Below, one piece after another: positions 54,586-63,276 of a DNA stretch of 64,000 bases. The stretch lies in assembly GCF_014644415.1 (NCBI RefSeq), contig NZ_BMKQ01000001.1, positions 2,927,217-2,991,216 on the forward strand, written 5' to 3'. Position 1 is the first letter of the stretch, and each line of letters begins with the position of its first letter. The notes beneath the pieces are model-generated. The model had not been told where the DNA came from, made no database searches, and saw nothing but the letters and a program-made list of their open reading frames with translations. The translations under genes were made by a program, and so were the position numbers. The DNA comes from Marmoricola endophyticus. GTDB lineage: Bacteria > Actinomycetota > Actinomycetes > Propionibacteriales > Nocardioidaceae.

Positions 54586-55851
54586 TTGATAAGCGGTGAG
54601 CGGGAGGAGCGGGCCAGCGCCGCCCTGGCCCGGGTCGACGCCCTGCACACCGGGCTGACCGAGATCGCTCTCGAGGGCGGAGAGCTGTCCGGCATCGCCG
54701 CCGAGGTCGGGCGGGTGCTCGAGGTCGGGGTGCTCTTCACCTCGACCGACGGCCGGGAGCGGGTGGGCGCACTGACCGACGAGGTGCGGGCGCTGCTCAG
54801 CGCCAGCGACCTGCTCGACCCGACAGGACGGCTGCGCACCGAGCGGATGAGCCGACCAGCGCCGGTCGGTGCGGGAGAGGCCCGGGCCCTGCGGGTGGCT
54901 GCCGGGGGCGTGGACCTGGCGCGGCTGGTCTGCGTGCGAGCCGACCGCCCGCTCAGCCCCGACGACGTCCACGGCCTCGAGCGGGCGGCCGCCGTCGCGG
55001 CGCTCCTGATCTCGCGGCAGGAGGCGGTGACCGCCGTCGAGAACAAGTACCAGGGGGACTTCCTGCGCGACCTGCTGCTGCGTCGCAGCGCCGACCCGGC
55101 GTACGTCGCTGAGCACGCCGAGACCTTCGGCTGGGACCTCGACCGCCCCATGGTGGTGGTGGCCGCCGAGATCGACCCGACCCACGACGAGCCGGTCGCC
55201 AGCCCGGAGCGGCGCGCCTGGCAGGACCGCTTCTCGGCGGCGTGGCGACAGGTGAGCGCCACGCTCGGCGACGGGATCGCGTCGGTCGACTTCTCCTCCG
55301 AGGTCGTCACGCTGCTCCCCGTCGACGCCGACGACCTCGACCCCCTGCCGGGCCAACGGGTCGTGACCCGCGCGGTCACCGCGATCGCCGGGGACAAGGG
55401 AGGCGGGCGGCGACCGTTCGCCGTCGGGGTGAGCCGCATGACGCGCTCGATCGCGGACCTGCCCGAGGCCTACGACCAGGCGCGCCGCGCGCTCGAGGTC
55501 GGCGTCCGCGTCAGCGGCGTCGGCTCGACCTCGTTCTTCGACCAGCTCGGTCTGCACCGGCTGATCGCGCTGATCCCGGACTCGAGGGAGCTGCGCTCCT
55601 TCGTCGGCGACGTCCTGGGCCCCCTGGCCGACGACAGCGAGGACGCGCAGGGGCTCCGGGAGACCCTGCAGGTGCTGCTCGACGTCAACTTCAACCTCGC
55701 CGAGGCCGCACGCCTGCAGTTCTTCCACTACAACACGATCCGCTACCGGCTCTCCAAGCTCGAGCGGCTGCTGGGTCCGCTGTCGAGCGACCCGCACCTG
55801 CGCCTGAACGTTGCGGTGGCGTTACGTGTGTATGACCTCGCCATCACCTGA
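54586..55851 (+). CDS. PucR-family transcriptional regulator
   Basis: 421 residues. The C-terminal PucR/CdaR helix-turn-helix is clear (VLLDVNFNLAEAARLQFFHY, NTIRYRLSKLERLLG), preceded by a GGDEF-like middle domain. The N-terminal part (about 20-150) is GAF-like rather than the classic purine-catabolism domain. TTG at 54586 with GAGGAG 8 bp upstream is chosen; another TTG at 54538 is possible. PucR proteins activate purine and nitrogen-source genes, fitting the permease and hydroxylase downstream and AllHFG upstream. Confidence 0.88.
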   Translation: MISGEREERASAALARVDALHTGLTEIALEGGELSGIAAEVGRVLEVGVLFTSTDGRERVGALTDEVRALLSASDLLDPTGRLRTERMSRPAPVGAGEARALRVAAGGVDLARLVCVRADRPLSPDDVHGLERAAAVAALLISRQEAVTAVENKYQGDFLRDLLLRRSADPAYVAEHAETFGWDLDRPMVVVAAEIDPTHDEPVASPERRAWQDRFSAAWRQVSATLGDGIASVDFSSEVVTLLPVDADDLDPLPGQRVVTRAVTAIAGDKGGGRRPFAVGVSRMTRSIADLPEAYDQARRALEVGVRVSGVGSTSFFDQLGLHRLIALIPDSRELRSFVGDVLGPLADDSEDAQGLRETLQVLLDVNFNLAEAARLQFFHYNTIRYRLSKLERLLGPLSSDPHLRLNVAVALRVYDLAIT

Positions 55852-55966
55852 CAGTCGGCTGCGCCGTCCTTGGGCAGGTGTTGACATGGGGGACGTGAGC
55901 CACGACTCATTACGTTGAGGTCTCTCGCGATGCGGCCCCCCGCCGCCGGCCCCGAAGGGTGAACCA

Positions 55967-57337
55967 ATGTCAATGTTCAAGTGGGACGTCGTCGATCCGG
56001 AGCCCGGTCAGGCGGTGGGGCCGAGCCAGCGTCTGCCGTGGGGCAAGACGATCGGTCTGGGTGCACAGCACGTCGTGGCGATGTTCGGCGCCACGTTCGT
56101 CTTCCCGCTCGTGATGGGCCTCGACGCCAACCTCGCCATCATGTTCTCGGGCATCTGCACGATCCTGTTCCTCCTCGTGTGCGCCAACCGCGTCCCGAGC
56201 TATCTCGGGACCAGCGCCAGCTTCGTGGCCGGCGTGGCGGCCATCCGAGCGCAGGGCGGCGACTCCGCCCAGGTCACCGGCGCGATCCTGGTGGCCGGCC
56301 TGGTGCTGCTGGTCATCGGCGTGCTGGTGCACTTCGCCGGCGCGGGCGTGATCCACCGGGTGCTGCCGCCGGCGGTCACCGGCGCCGTGGTCATGCTGAT
56401 CGGCTTCAACCTCGCGCCGGTCGTGGCCGGGACGTACTGGCCGCAGGACCAGTGGGTCGCGCTGCTGACCACGACCTTCCTCGTCGCGGCCTCGGTGATG
56501 CTGCCGGGCTTCCTCTCCCGCGTCGCCGTCGCGCTCGCGCTCGTCTTCGGCTACCTGGTCTCGTGGGCGTTCGACGGCATCTTCGGGCCGATCACCTCGG
56601 TCCTCGGCGGTGCCACGGACGCGACCACGCACGACCGCGTCAGCTGGGCCGGCGTCCAGGCGGCCGACTGGATCGGCCTGCCCAGCGGCACGCTCGCCGA
56701 TGGGGTGAGCGTGGTGCACGGCCCGAGCTTCTCCCTGAGCTTCATCCTCCTCGTCCTCCCCGGCGTCATCGCGCTGATCGCCGAGAACACCGGCCACGTC
56801 AAGGCCGTTGCGGAGATGACCGGGCAGGACCTCGACCGCTACATGGGCCGTGCGATCGGCGCCGACGGCGCCGCCACCGCGCTGGCCAGCCTGTTCGGCG
56901 GGTCGCCGACCACGACGTACGCGGAGAACATCGGCGTGATGAGTGCGACCAAGGTCTACTCCACCGCCGCCTACTACGTCGCGGCGGTGGTCGCCATCCT
57001 GCTCGGCCTGTGTCCCAAGTTCGGGGCGGTCGTCAACGCCACGCCCGGCGGAGTGCTCGGCGGCATCACCGTGGTGCTGTACGGGATGATCGGCCTGGTC
57101 GGCGCCAAGATCTGGGTGGAGAACAGGGTCGACTTCGGGAACCCGGTCAACCTCGTCGGCCTGGCCGGCGGGATCATCGCCGGCATCGGTGGCGTGAGCC
57201 TGAAGTTCTCCGACAACTTCTCGCTCAGCGGCATCGCCCTGGGGACGATCATGGTCATCGTCTACTTCCACCTGGTGAACCGTCGCGGCCCCGTCGTCGC
57301 CGAGCGGACGTCCGGCGAGGTGACCAAGGCGCTGTGA
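55967..57337 (+). CDS. NCS2 nucleobase:cation symporter
   Basis: 456 residues with about fourteen hydrophobic segments. Family marks are GLGAQHVVAMFGATFVFPLV, VPSYLGTSASFVAG, PGVIALIAENTGHVKAV (the conserved Glu in helix 8), and FGGSPTTTYAENIGVM (helix 10, NCS2 motif). It would import uracil, xanthine, urate or a relative. A TTGACA lies at 55881-55886 upstream. Its stop overlaps the FAD-subunit start (GTGA), so it is in one operon with the hydroxylase; the substrates probably match. Confidence 0.93.
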   Translation: MSMFKWDVVDPEPGQAVGPSQRLPWGKTIGLGAQHVVAMFGATFVFPLVMGLDANLAIMFSGICTILFLLVCANRVPSYLGTSASFVAGVAAIRAQGGDSAQVTGAILVAGLVLLVIGVLVHFAGAGVIHRVLPPAVTGAVVMLIGFNLAPVVAGTYWPQDQWVALLTTTFLVAASVMLPGFLSRVAVALALVFGYLVSWAFDGIFGPITSVLGGATDATTHDRVSWAGVQAADWIGLPSGTLADGVSVVHGPSFSLSFILLVLPGVIALIAENTGHVKAVAEMTGQDLDRYMGRAIGADGAATALASLFGGSPTTTYAENIGVMSATKVYSTAAYYVAAVVAILLGLCPKFGAVVNATPGGVLGGITVVLYGMIGLVGAKIWVENRVDFGNPVNLVGLAGGIIAGIGGVSLKFSDNFSLSGIALGTIMVIVYFHLVNRRGPVVAERTSGEVTKAL

Positions 57338-58173
57338 AGCCCGCACCGTTCGCGTACGTGCGCCCAGGCACGCTCGCCGAGGCCGTCGCCGCGCTGGCCG
57401 CGGACCCGGGCGCGAAGGTCCTCGCCGGGGGTCAGAGCCTGGTCCCGCTGCTCAACATGCGCCTGGCCGCGCCCACCGCGCTGGTGGACATCAACGCGAT
57501 CCCCGGCCTCGACGAGATCACCGCCGAGGCCGGGGGAGTGCGGATCGGCGCACTCGTCCGGCACGCGGCGGTGCTGGCCTCGCCGCTGGTGCGGCGCGTC
57601 CAGCCGCTGCTGCACCTCGCGCTGGACAACGTGGCGCACGCGACCATCCGCAACAGGGGCACGACGGTGGGATCGCTGGTCCACGCCGACGCCGCCGGCG
57701 AGATGCCGGTCGTGCTGCGGCTGCTCGGCGGCTCGCTCGACGTCGTGGGACCGGACGGCCCGCGGACCATCCCCGTCGAGGAGCTCTACGTCGGTCCGCT
57801 GGAGTCCACGGTGCGCCACGACGAGGTCGCCGTGTCGGCGTTCGTGCCCGGCCTGGCGGCGCACGCCGGGGTGGCCTTCGAGGAGCTGGCCCGACGCCAG
57901 GGCGACTACGCCCTGGCCGGGGTGGCGGCCGTGGTCGAGGGGGACGTCGTGCGCGCCGGGTTCCTCTCCGTCAGCGACCTGCCCACCGTGGTCGACCTCA
58001 GCGGCGTCGCAGCCGAGGACATGGCCGACCTCGCCCTGGCGTCGCTCGATCCCGTGGGCGACATCCACGCCAGCGCCGACTACCGCGCCCAGCTCGTACG
58101 CGTGATGACCCCCAGGGTCGTCGCCACCGCCCGCGAGCACGCCCGTACCCGCACCCAGGGAGGCACCCGATGA
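57334..58173 (+). CDS. Molybdenum hydroxylase FAD subunit (CoxM/XdhB-like)
   Basis: 279 residues. FAD sites are AGGQSLVPLLNMRLA (first pyrophosphate loop) and HATIRNRGTTVGS (second; usual TxRNxGTxGG). It passes electrons from the Fe-S subunit to NAD or quinone. GTG overlaps the permease stop, and its own stop overlaps the 2Fe-2S subunit gene (ATGA). The order FAD, 2Fe-2S, Mo is that of coxMSL-like operons. Confidence 0.92.
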   Translation: MKPAPFAYVRPGTLAEAVAALAADPGAKVLAGGQSLVPLLNMRLAAPTALVDINAIPGLDEITAEAGGVRIGALVRHAAVLASPLVRRVQPLLHLALDNVAHATIRNRGTTVGSLVHADAAGEMPVVLRLLGGSLDVVGPDGPRTIPVEELYVGPLESTVRHDEVAVSAFVPGLAAHAGVAFEELARRQGDYALAGVAAVVEGDVVRAGFLSVSDLPTVVDLSGVAAEDMADLALASLDPVGDIHASADYRAQLVRVMTPRVVATAREHARTRTQGGTR

Positions 58174-58754
58174 CCGAGGACCTGCACGACGTACGCCTCA
58201 TCGTGAACGGCGTCCACCGCGAGCTCCGGGTGCCCGCCCGGCGCCTGCTCTCGGACGCGCTGCGCCACGACCTCGGGCTGACGGGGACGCACGTCGGCTG
58301 CGAGCACGGCGTGTGCGGCGCCTGCACGGTGCTGGTGGACGGCGCACCGGTGCGCGCGTGCCTGCTGTTCGCCGTGACCCTGGACGGGCACGAGGTGACG
58401 ACCGTCGAGGGCCTGACGCGCGACGACGGCTCGCTGGGCCCGGTCCAGCAGGCCTTCGCCGAGTGCCACGGTCTGCAGTGCGGCTTCTGCACACCGGGCT
58501 TCCTCACGACGATCACCGCGGGCATCCGGGCCAACCCCGACCCGACGCACGAGGAGGCCCGCGAGATCGTCGCGGGCAACCTGTGCCGCTGTACCGGCTA
58601 CCAGAACATCGTGGCCGCCGTGGAGCGCGCCGCCGAGATCGCGCGCGAGGACGTCCCGGGCGACGTCCCGGCGCCGGCCTCGCCGCCGCAGGACGGGCAG
58701 CTCGGCGTCGAGGACCGGACCGAGGACCAGGCGACCACCGGTCTGGGGGGCTGA
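58170..58754 (+). CDS. Molybdenum hydroxylase [2Fe-2S] subunit (CoxS-like)
   Basis: 194 residues. Plant-type cluster ligands Cys44, Cys49, Cys52 and Cys64 (GCEHGVCGACTV...AC), and the inner cluster ligands Cys104, Cys107, Cys139 and Cys141 (CGFCTPG...CRCTGY). The last ~35 residues form an extra acidic/Pro-rich tail not usual for CoxS (normal length about 160). The Mo-subunit GTG follows after 3 bp. Confidence 0.94.
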   Translation: MTEDLHDVRLIVNGVHRELRVPARRLLSDALRHDLGLTGTHVGCEHGVCGACTVLVDGAPVRACLLFAVTLDGHEVTTVEGLTRDDGSLGPVQQAFAECHGLQCGFCTPGFLTTITAGIRANPDPTHEEAREIVAGNLCRCTGYQNIVAAVERAAEIAREDVPGDVPAPASPPQDGQLGVEDRTEDQATTGLGG

Positions 58755-58757
58755 GCG

Positions 58758-61163
58758 GTGACCACCAAGCTGATGGGGCAGAAGGTCCAGCGGGTCGAGG
58801 ACCAGCGCTTCCTGCGCGGGCAGGGGCGCTACACCGACGACGTGCTCGTCACCGCGAGCGGCGCCGGCGTGCTGCACGCCGCGGTGCTGCGGTCTCCGCA
58901 CGCCCACGCGCGGATCCTCGACATCGACGTCGAGGCGGTCCTCGACGCCGAGGGCGTCCACGCCGTGTGGACCTACGAGGACCTGCAGGGGCCGATGGCC
59001 GAGCCGCTCCCGCTGCTGATCCCGCACCCGGCGCTCACGCACGGGCGCACCCAGTTCGCACTGGCGAGGGACGAGGTGAACTACGTCGGCGAGGCGATCG
59101 CCTTCGTCGTCGCCGAGGACCGCTACCTGGCCGAGGACGCCGTCGCCCTGATCCGCGTCTCCTACGAGACGTTGCCTGCCGTCGTCGGCGTCGAGGCCGC
59201 ACGTCGCGCCGAGCACCTGGTCCACGACGACGTGCCGGGCAACGTCGCCGCGCACCTCGACCAGAGGGTCGGCGACGCGCCCGCCGCGATCGCCGCCGCT
59301 GCGCACCGCCTCGAGCTGGACCTCAGCATCGAGCGCAGCGCGTGCATGCCGATGGAGGGCCGGGCCACGGTGGCCCGCTGGGACCCCGACACCGATCGGC
59401 TCCAGCTGTGGACCTCGACGCAGACCTCGACCGGGGTCCGGGCCGCGGTCGCGGTGAAGATGGGCCTCGACCTCGGGCAGGTCGACGTGATCACCCCCGA
59501 CGTGGGAGGCGGCTTCGGCGTCAAGATCAACCACCCCTGGCCCGAGGAGGTGCTGGTGCCGATGGCGGCGCGGGTCCTCGGCCAGCCTGTGAAGTTCACC
59601 GAGGACCGGCGCGAGCACTTCATCTCCTCCGCCCACGAGCGCGGCCAGGAGCAGCACATCGAGGTCGGCTTCGACGACGAGGGACGGGTGGTCGGGCTCG
59701 ACGTCCGGTTCTGGCACGACAACGGCGCCTACACGCCGTACGGGCTGATCGTCCCGATCATCACCTCGACGCAGCTGCTCGGGCCCTACAAGCCGGGCAG
59801 CTACCGGGTCCGCTTCGACTCGGTCTACACCAACACCGTGATCGTCACGCCCTACCGCGGCGCCGGTCGTCCGCAGGGCTGCTTCGCGATGGAGCGCACG
59901 ATGGACGCGATCGCGGACTACCTCGGCAAGGACCGCACCGAGGTGCGCGCGGTCAACTTCATCCAGCCGGAGGAGTTCCCCTACGACCACCAGCTGGTGT
60001 TCCAGGACGGGCGGCCGCTGGTGTACGACTCCGGCGACTACCCGGCCTCGCTGGAGAAGCTGAAGCGGCTGGTGGGCTGGGACGAGTTCCCCGCCTTCCA
60101 GCAGGAGATGGCGGCGCAGGGGCGCGAGGTCGGCATCGGCCTGGCCTGCTACGTCGAGGGCACGGGCGTCGGGCCGTACGAGGGCGCCCACGTCCACATC
60201 GAGACCTCCGGCAAGGTCAAGGTCGCCATCGGCCTGACCACTCAGGGCCAGGGCCACGCCACGGTGTTCGCCCAGCTGGTCGCCGACGAGCTGGGCGTGC
60301 GGATGGAGGACGTGGAGGTCGTCTCCGGCGACACCAGGCGGATGGCCTACTCGGTCGGCACCTTCGCCTCCCGTGCCGCGGTGATGAGCGGCTCCGCGGT
60401 GCACCTCGCGGCGAGGCGCGCGAAGGAGAAGGCGCTCAAGGTCGCCGCGGACGCGCTCGAGGTGGACGAGTCCGACCTCCAGATCGTCGACGGGGTCGTG
60501 TCGGTCAAGGGCGCGCCGTCCAGCGCGATCGACCTCGGCACCGTCTCGGTGCTCTCGAACCCGTTGCGCTACGCCTTCGACGAGGCCTCCCAGGCGGCCA
60601 CCCAGTTCTCCGTGGGGGACCCGGGCAAGCCGCCGGTCGCCGAGGACGACGAGCCGGGCCTGGAGGGCAGGGACTTCTACAGCCCGGACCGGGCGACCTT
60701 CGCCTCCGGGATGCACGCCGCGATCGTCGAGACCGACCCGCGCACCGCCGAGATCACGATCCTCAAGTACGCCGTGGTCCACGACTGCGGCACGATCATC
60801 AACCCGATGATCGTCGAGGGACAGATCCACGGCGGCGTCGCCCAGGGGATCGGCGGAGCGCTCTACGAGAAGATGGCCTACGACGAGTCGGGGCAGCTGC
60901 TCAACGCCTCCTTCATGGACTTCCTCATGCCCTACGTCACCGAGATCCCCGACGGCATCGATGTCGACCACCTGGAGACGCCGTCCCCCCTCAACCCGCT
61001 CGGCATCAAGGGTGCGGGCGAGGCCGGTGTCATCCCCACCGCCGCGGCGATCGCCTCCGCGATCGAGGACGCCGAGCGGCACTCGCGACCGTCGATGTCC
61101 ATCGCCGCGATGCCGATCTCCCCCTCCGAGCTGTACACCCTGCGACAGGAGCACACCGCATGA
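58758..61163 (+). CDS. Molybdenum hydroxylase large subunit (CoxL/xanthine dehydrogenase family)
   Basis: 801 residues. VEDQRFLRGQGRYTDD starts the family a/b hammerhead; GGGFGVKINHPWPEE is the MCD-binding glycine motif; TPYRGAGRPQGCFAMERTMD replaces the AYxCSFR loop of true CO dehydrogenase, and GQGHATVFAQLVADELG follows. GIKGAGEAGVIPTAAAIASAI contains the catalytic Glu. Absence of the Cys loop rules out form I CO oxidation. NCS2 permease, PucR and amidase around it suggest hydroxylation of an N-heterocycle; the actual compound is unknown. Confidence 0.92.
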   Translation: MTTKLMGQKVQRVEDQRFLRGQGRYTDDVLVTASGAGVLHAAVLRSPHAHARILDIDVEAVLDAEGVHAVWTYEDLQGPMAEPLPLLIPHPALTHGRTQFALARDEVNYVGEAIAFVVAEDRYLAEDAVALIRVSYETLPAVVGVEAARRAEHLVHDDVPGNVAAHLDQRVGDAPAAIAAAAHRLELDLSIERSACMPMEGRATVARWDPDTDRLQLWTSTQTSTGVRAAVAVKMGLDLGQVDVITPDVGGGFGVKINHPWPEEVLVPMAARVLGQPVKFTEDRREHFISSAHERGQEQHIEVGFDDEGRVVGLDVRFWHDNGAYTPYGLIVPIITSTQLLGPYKPGSYRVRFDSVYTNTVIVTPYRGAGRPQGCFAMERTMDAIADYLGKDRTEVRAVNFIQPEEFPYDHQLVFQDGRPLVYDSGDYPASLEKLKRLVGWDEFPAFQQEMAAQGREVGIGLACYVEGTGVGPYEGAHVHIETSGKVKVAIGLTTQGQGHATVFAQLVADELGVRMEDVEVVSGDTRRMAYSVGTFASRAAVMSGSAVHLAARRAKEKALKVAADALEVDESDLQIVDGVVSVKGAPSSAIDLGTVSVLSNPLRYAFDEASQAATQFSVGDPGKPPVAEDDEPGLEGRDFYSPDRATFASGMHAAIVETDPRTAEITILKYAVVHDCGTIINPMIVEGQIHGGVAQGIGGALYEKMAYDESGQLLNASFMDFLMPYVTEIPDGIDVDHLETPSPLNPLGIKGAGEAGVIPTAAAIASAIEDAERHSRPSMSIAAMPISPSELYTLRQEHTA

Positions 61164-61813
61164 AGATCAGTGGGTCCAACACCCTCGCCTTCCCCGTGGG
61201 GCAGGTGTGGGACGCCCTGCTCGACCCCCGCGTGCTGGTCAGCACCATCCCCGGGTGCGAGCGGCTCGAGACGACCGGTGAGAACGAGTACGCGATGACC
61301 GTGACCGCCGGTGTCGCCTCCATCAAGGGCACCTACGCCGGGTCCTGCGCGCTGCAGGACCTCGTGGAGCGCGAGTCGCTGGTGATGAAGCTCAAGGGTG
61401 CTGGGGCGCCGGGCACCATCGACGCCAGCGTCGAGGTCGCGTTCGCCGACCTGGGAGAGGACGGCACCCGCATCGACTACCAGGCCGACGCCACCGTGGG
61501 CGGCATGGTGGGCGGTGTGGGACAGCGGATGCTGACCAGCGTCTCGAAGCGGATGGCCGCCGAGTTCTTCGGCAACGTCGCCGGCGCGATCGGCGCACCG
61601 CAGGCCGCGGGCGCACCCGAGGGCGCAGGCGCGGCCCCCGTGGCCACGCAGCCAGACGCGGCCGCGCCGGCGACCACGTTCACGCCACCGGCGAAGCGCG
61701 CCGCGGCATCGTCCGTGGGATCCTCGGCCGACTTCCTCAAGGGTGTCGGGACCGGCGCCGCGCTGGTGCTGGTCGGAGTGATCGTCGGCTCCCGGGTCGG
61801 TCGGCAGCGTTGA
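61160..61813 (+). CDS. CoxG-like SRPBCC protein with C-terminal membrane helix
   Basis: 217 residues. The SRPBCC/START fold spans about 1-150 (SNTLAFPVGQVWDALLDPRVL, IPGCERLE, GVASIKGTYAGSC, YQADATVGGMVGGVGQRML). An Ala/Pro linker (about 152-185) leads to a C-terminal helix (GTGAALVLVGVIVGSRVG) that may anchor it and the hydroxylase to the membrane, as CoxG does. ATG overlaps the large-subunit stop, and the stop overlaps the amidase TTG. Confidence 0.9.
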   Translation: MKISGSNTLAFPVGQVWDALLDPRVLVSTIPGCERLETTGENEYAMTVTAGVASIKGTYAGSCALQDLVERESLVMKLKGAGAPGTIDASVEVAFADLGEDGTRIDYQADATVGGMVGGVGQRMLTSVSKRMAAEFFGNVAGAIGAPQAAGAPEGAGAAPVATQPDAAAPATTFTPPAKRAAASSVGSSADFLKGVGTGAALVLVGVIVGSRVGRQR

Positions 61814-63201
61814 GCGACGACGTCGGCGTCGACTCCACCGCTCGCGAGCAGGCGGCCGCGGTCGCCGAGCGGCGGATCTCCGCGCGCGAGCTGCTCGACC
61901 TGCACCTGACCCGCATCGCCGAGCGCAACCCGGAGCTCAACGCGATCGTCTCGCTCGACGAGGAGCGGGCCCGTACCGGGGCGGCCGAGGCCGACCGCAC
62001 GCTGGCCGCGGGGAGGCCGACCGGGCCGCTGCACGGCCTGCCGTTCGCGTTCAAGGACACCCACGCGGTCGCGGGCTGGCGCACGACGTACGGCTCGCCG
62101 CTGATGGCCGACAACGTCCCCGAGCAGGACGAGCTGATCGTCGAGCGCGTGCGTGCCGCCGGGGTGGTGGTGATCGGGAAGACCAACGTCCCCGAGTTCG
62201 CCGCCGGGTCGCACACCTTCAACACCGTCTTCGGGACGACCCTCAACCCGGTCGACCCGACCCGGTCGGCCGGAGGGTCCAGCGGGGGCGCCGCGTGCGC
62301 GCTGGCCAGCGGCATGGTGCCGCTCGCCGACGGCTCGGACATGGGCGGCTCGCTGCGCAACCCGGCGTCCTTCTGCGGCGTGGTCGGGCTGCGGCCGTCG
62401 CTGGGGCGGGTGCCGGAGTGGCCGCACTACAACCAGTGGGAGACCACCTCGGTCGGTGGGCCGATGGCGCGCAACGTCGGTGACCTCGCGCTGCTGCTCT
62501 CGGTGATGGCCGGTCCGGACCCACGGGCGCCGCAGGCGCTCGGGGACCCCGGGTCGGTGTTCGCCGCCCCGCTCGGGGGTTCCCTCGACGGGCTCAGGGT
62601 GGCGCTCTCGCCCGATCTCGCAGGCACCATCGCGGTCGACCGCGAGGTGGCCCAGATCGTCGCCGGCAGCGCCGGGACCTTCCGCGACGCCGGGGCGCGG
62701 GTCGTCCACGAGCAACCGGACCTGGCCGCCGGTGACGCGGTGTTCCGCACGCTCCGGGCGTGGCACCTGCACGCCAAGCTCGGCGCCCTCCACGCCGCGC
62801 ACCCCGGTGCCCTGAAGACCTCTCTCGCCGACAACATCGACGCCGGGGCTCCGCTCACCGGTGCCGACGTGGCCGCTGCGTACGCCGGTCGCACGATGCT
62901 CTCGGAGCGGATGCGGGTCTTCTTCGAGACCCACGACCTCCTCGTGCTGCCGGTCTCGCAGGTGCCCCCGTTCCCGGCCGACCAGGAGTTCCCGAGCGAC
63001 ATCGACGGCGAGCCGATGCAGACCTACCTCGACTGGATGCGCGCCGCCTACCTGATCACGGTGACCGGCTGCCCGGCGGTGTCGGTGCCCTTCGGGCGCA
63101 CGGCCACGGGCCTTCCGGTCGGGCTGCAGCTGGTCGCCGCGCACGGCCGCGACCGGTTCCTGCTCCAAGCGGCCGCCGCGTTGGAGTCGGCCCTGGCATG
63201 A
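61810..63201 (+). CDS. Amidase-signature hydrolase
   Basis: 463 residues. The catalytic Lys82 is in LPFAFKDTHAVAG, the cis-Ser in SAGGSSGGAA (157/158), and the nucleophile Ser181 in DMGGSLRNPASFCG. Relatives include GatA, allophanate hydrolase and arylamidases; the plain length and lack of a second domain disfavour allophanate hydrolase. The TTG start overlaps the CoxG stop (TTGA). It probably hydrolyses an amide in the product of the molybdenum enzyme. Confidence 0.92.
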   Translation: MSDDVGVDSTAREQAAAVAERRISARELLDLHLTRIAERNPELNAIVSLDEERARTGAAEADRTLAAGRPTGPLHGLPFAFKDTHAVAGWRTTYGSPLMADNVPEQDELIVERVRAAGVVVIGKTNVPEFAAGSHTFNTVFGTTLNPVDPTRSAGGSSGGAACALASGMVPLADGSDMGGSLRNPASFCGVVGLRPSLGRVPEWPHYNQWETTSVGGPMARNVGDLALLLSVMAGPDPRAPQALGDPGSVFAAPLGGSLDGLRVALSPDLAGTIAVDREVAQIVAGSAGTFRDAGARVVHEQPDLAAGDAVFRTLRAWHLHAKLGALHAAHPGALKTSLADNIDAGAPLTGADVAAAYAGRTMLSERMRVFFETHDLLVLPVSQVPPFPADQEFPSDIDGEPMQTYLDWMRAAYLITVTGCPAVSVPFGRTATGLPVGLQLVAAHGRDRFLLQAAAALESALA

Positions 63202-63276
63202 CCTGCCCGAGAAGGGCCCTCCCGTAGGCAACTTCTGCCGTGGATGCGGGCTCGGGGGTGGGCTTGACTTCAGCAC

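Noticed and set aside
58080-61154. A 1024-codon minus-strand open frame opposite the molybdenum hydroxylase
   Set aside because: Antisense shadow caused by GC-rich third positions; no domain or ribosome site is visible.
57334-61163. CO dehydrogenase (coxMSL)
   Set aside because: Gene order and CoxG/MoxR/CoxE partners match, but the large subunit has PYRGAGR instead of the AYxCSFR active-site loop, so CO oxidation of form I type is not supported.
61810-63201. Allophanate hydrolase (AtzF/DUR1,2)
   Set aside because: Only the amidase-signature domain is present; the C-terminal domain of allophanate hydrolase is absent and no urea carboxylase is adjacent.
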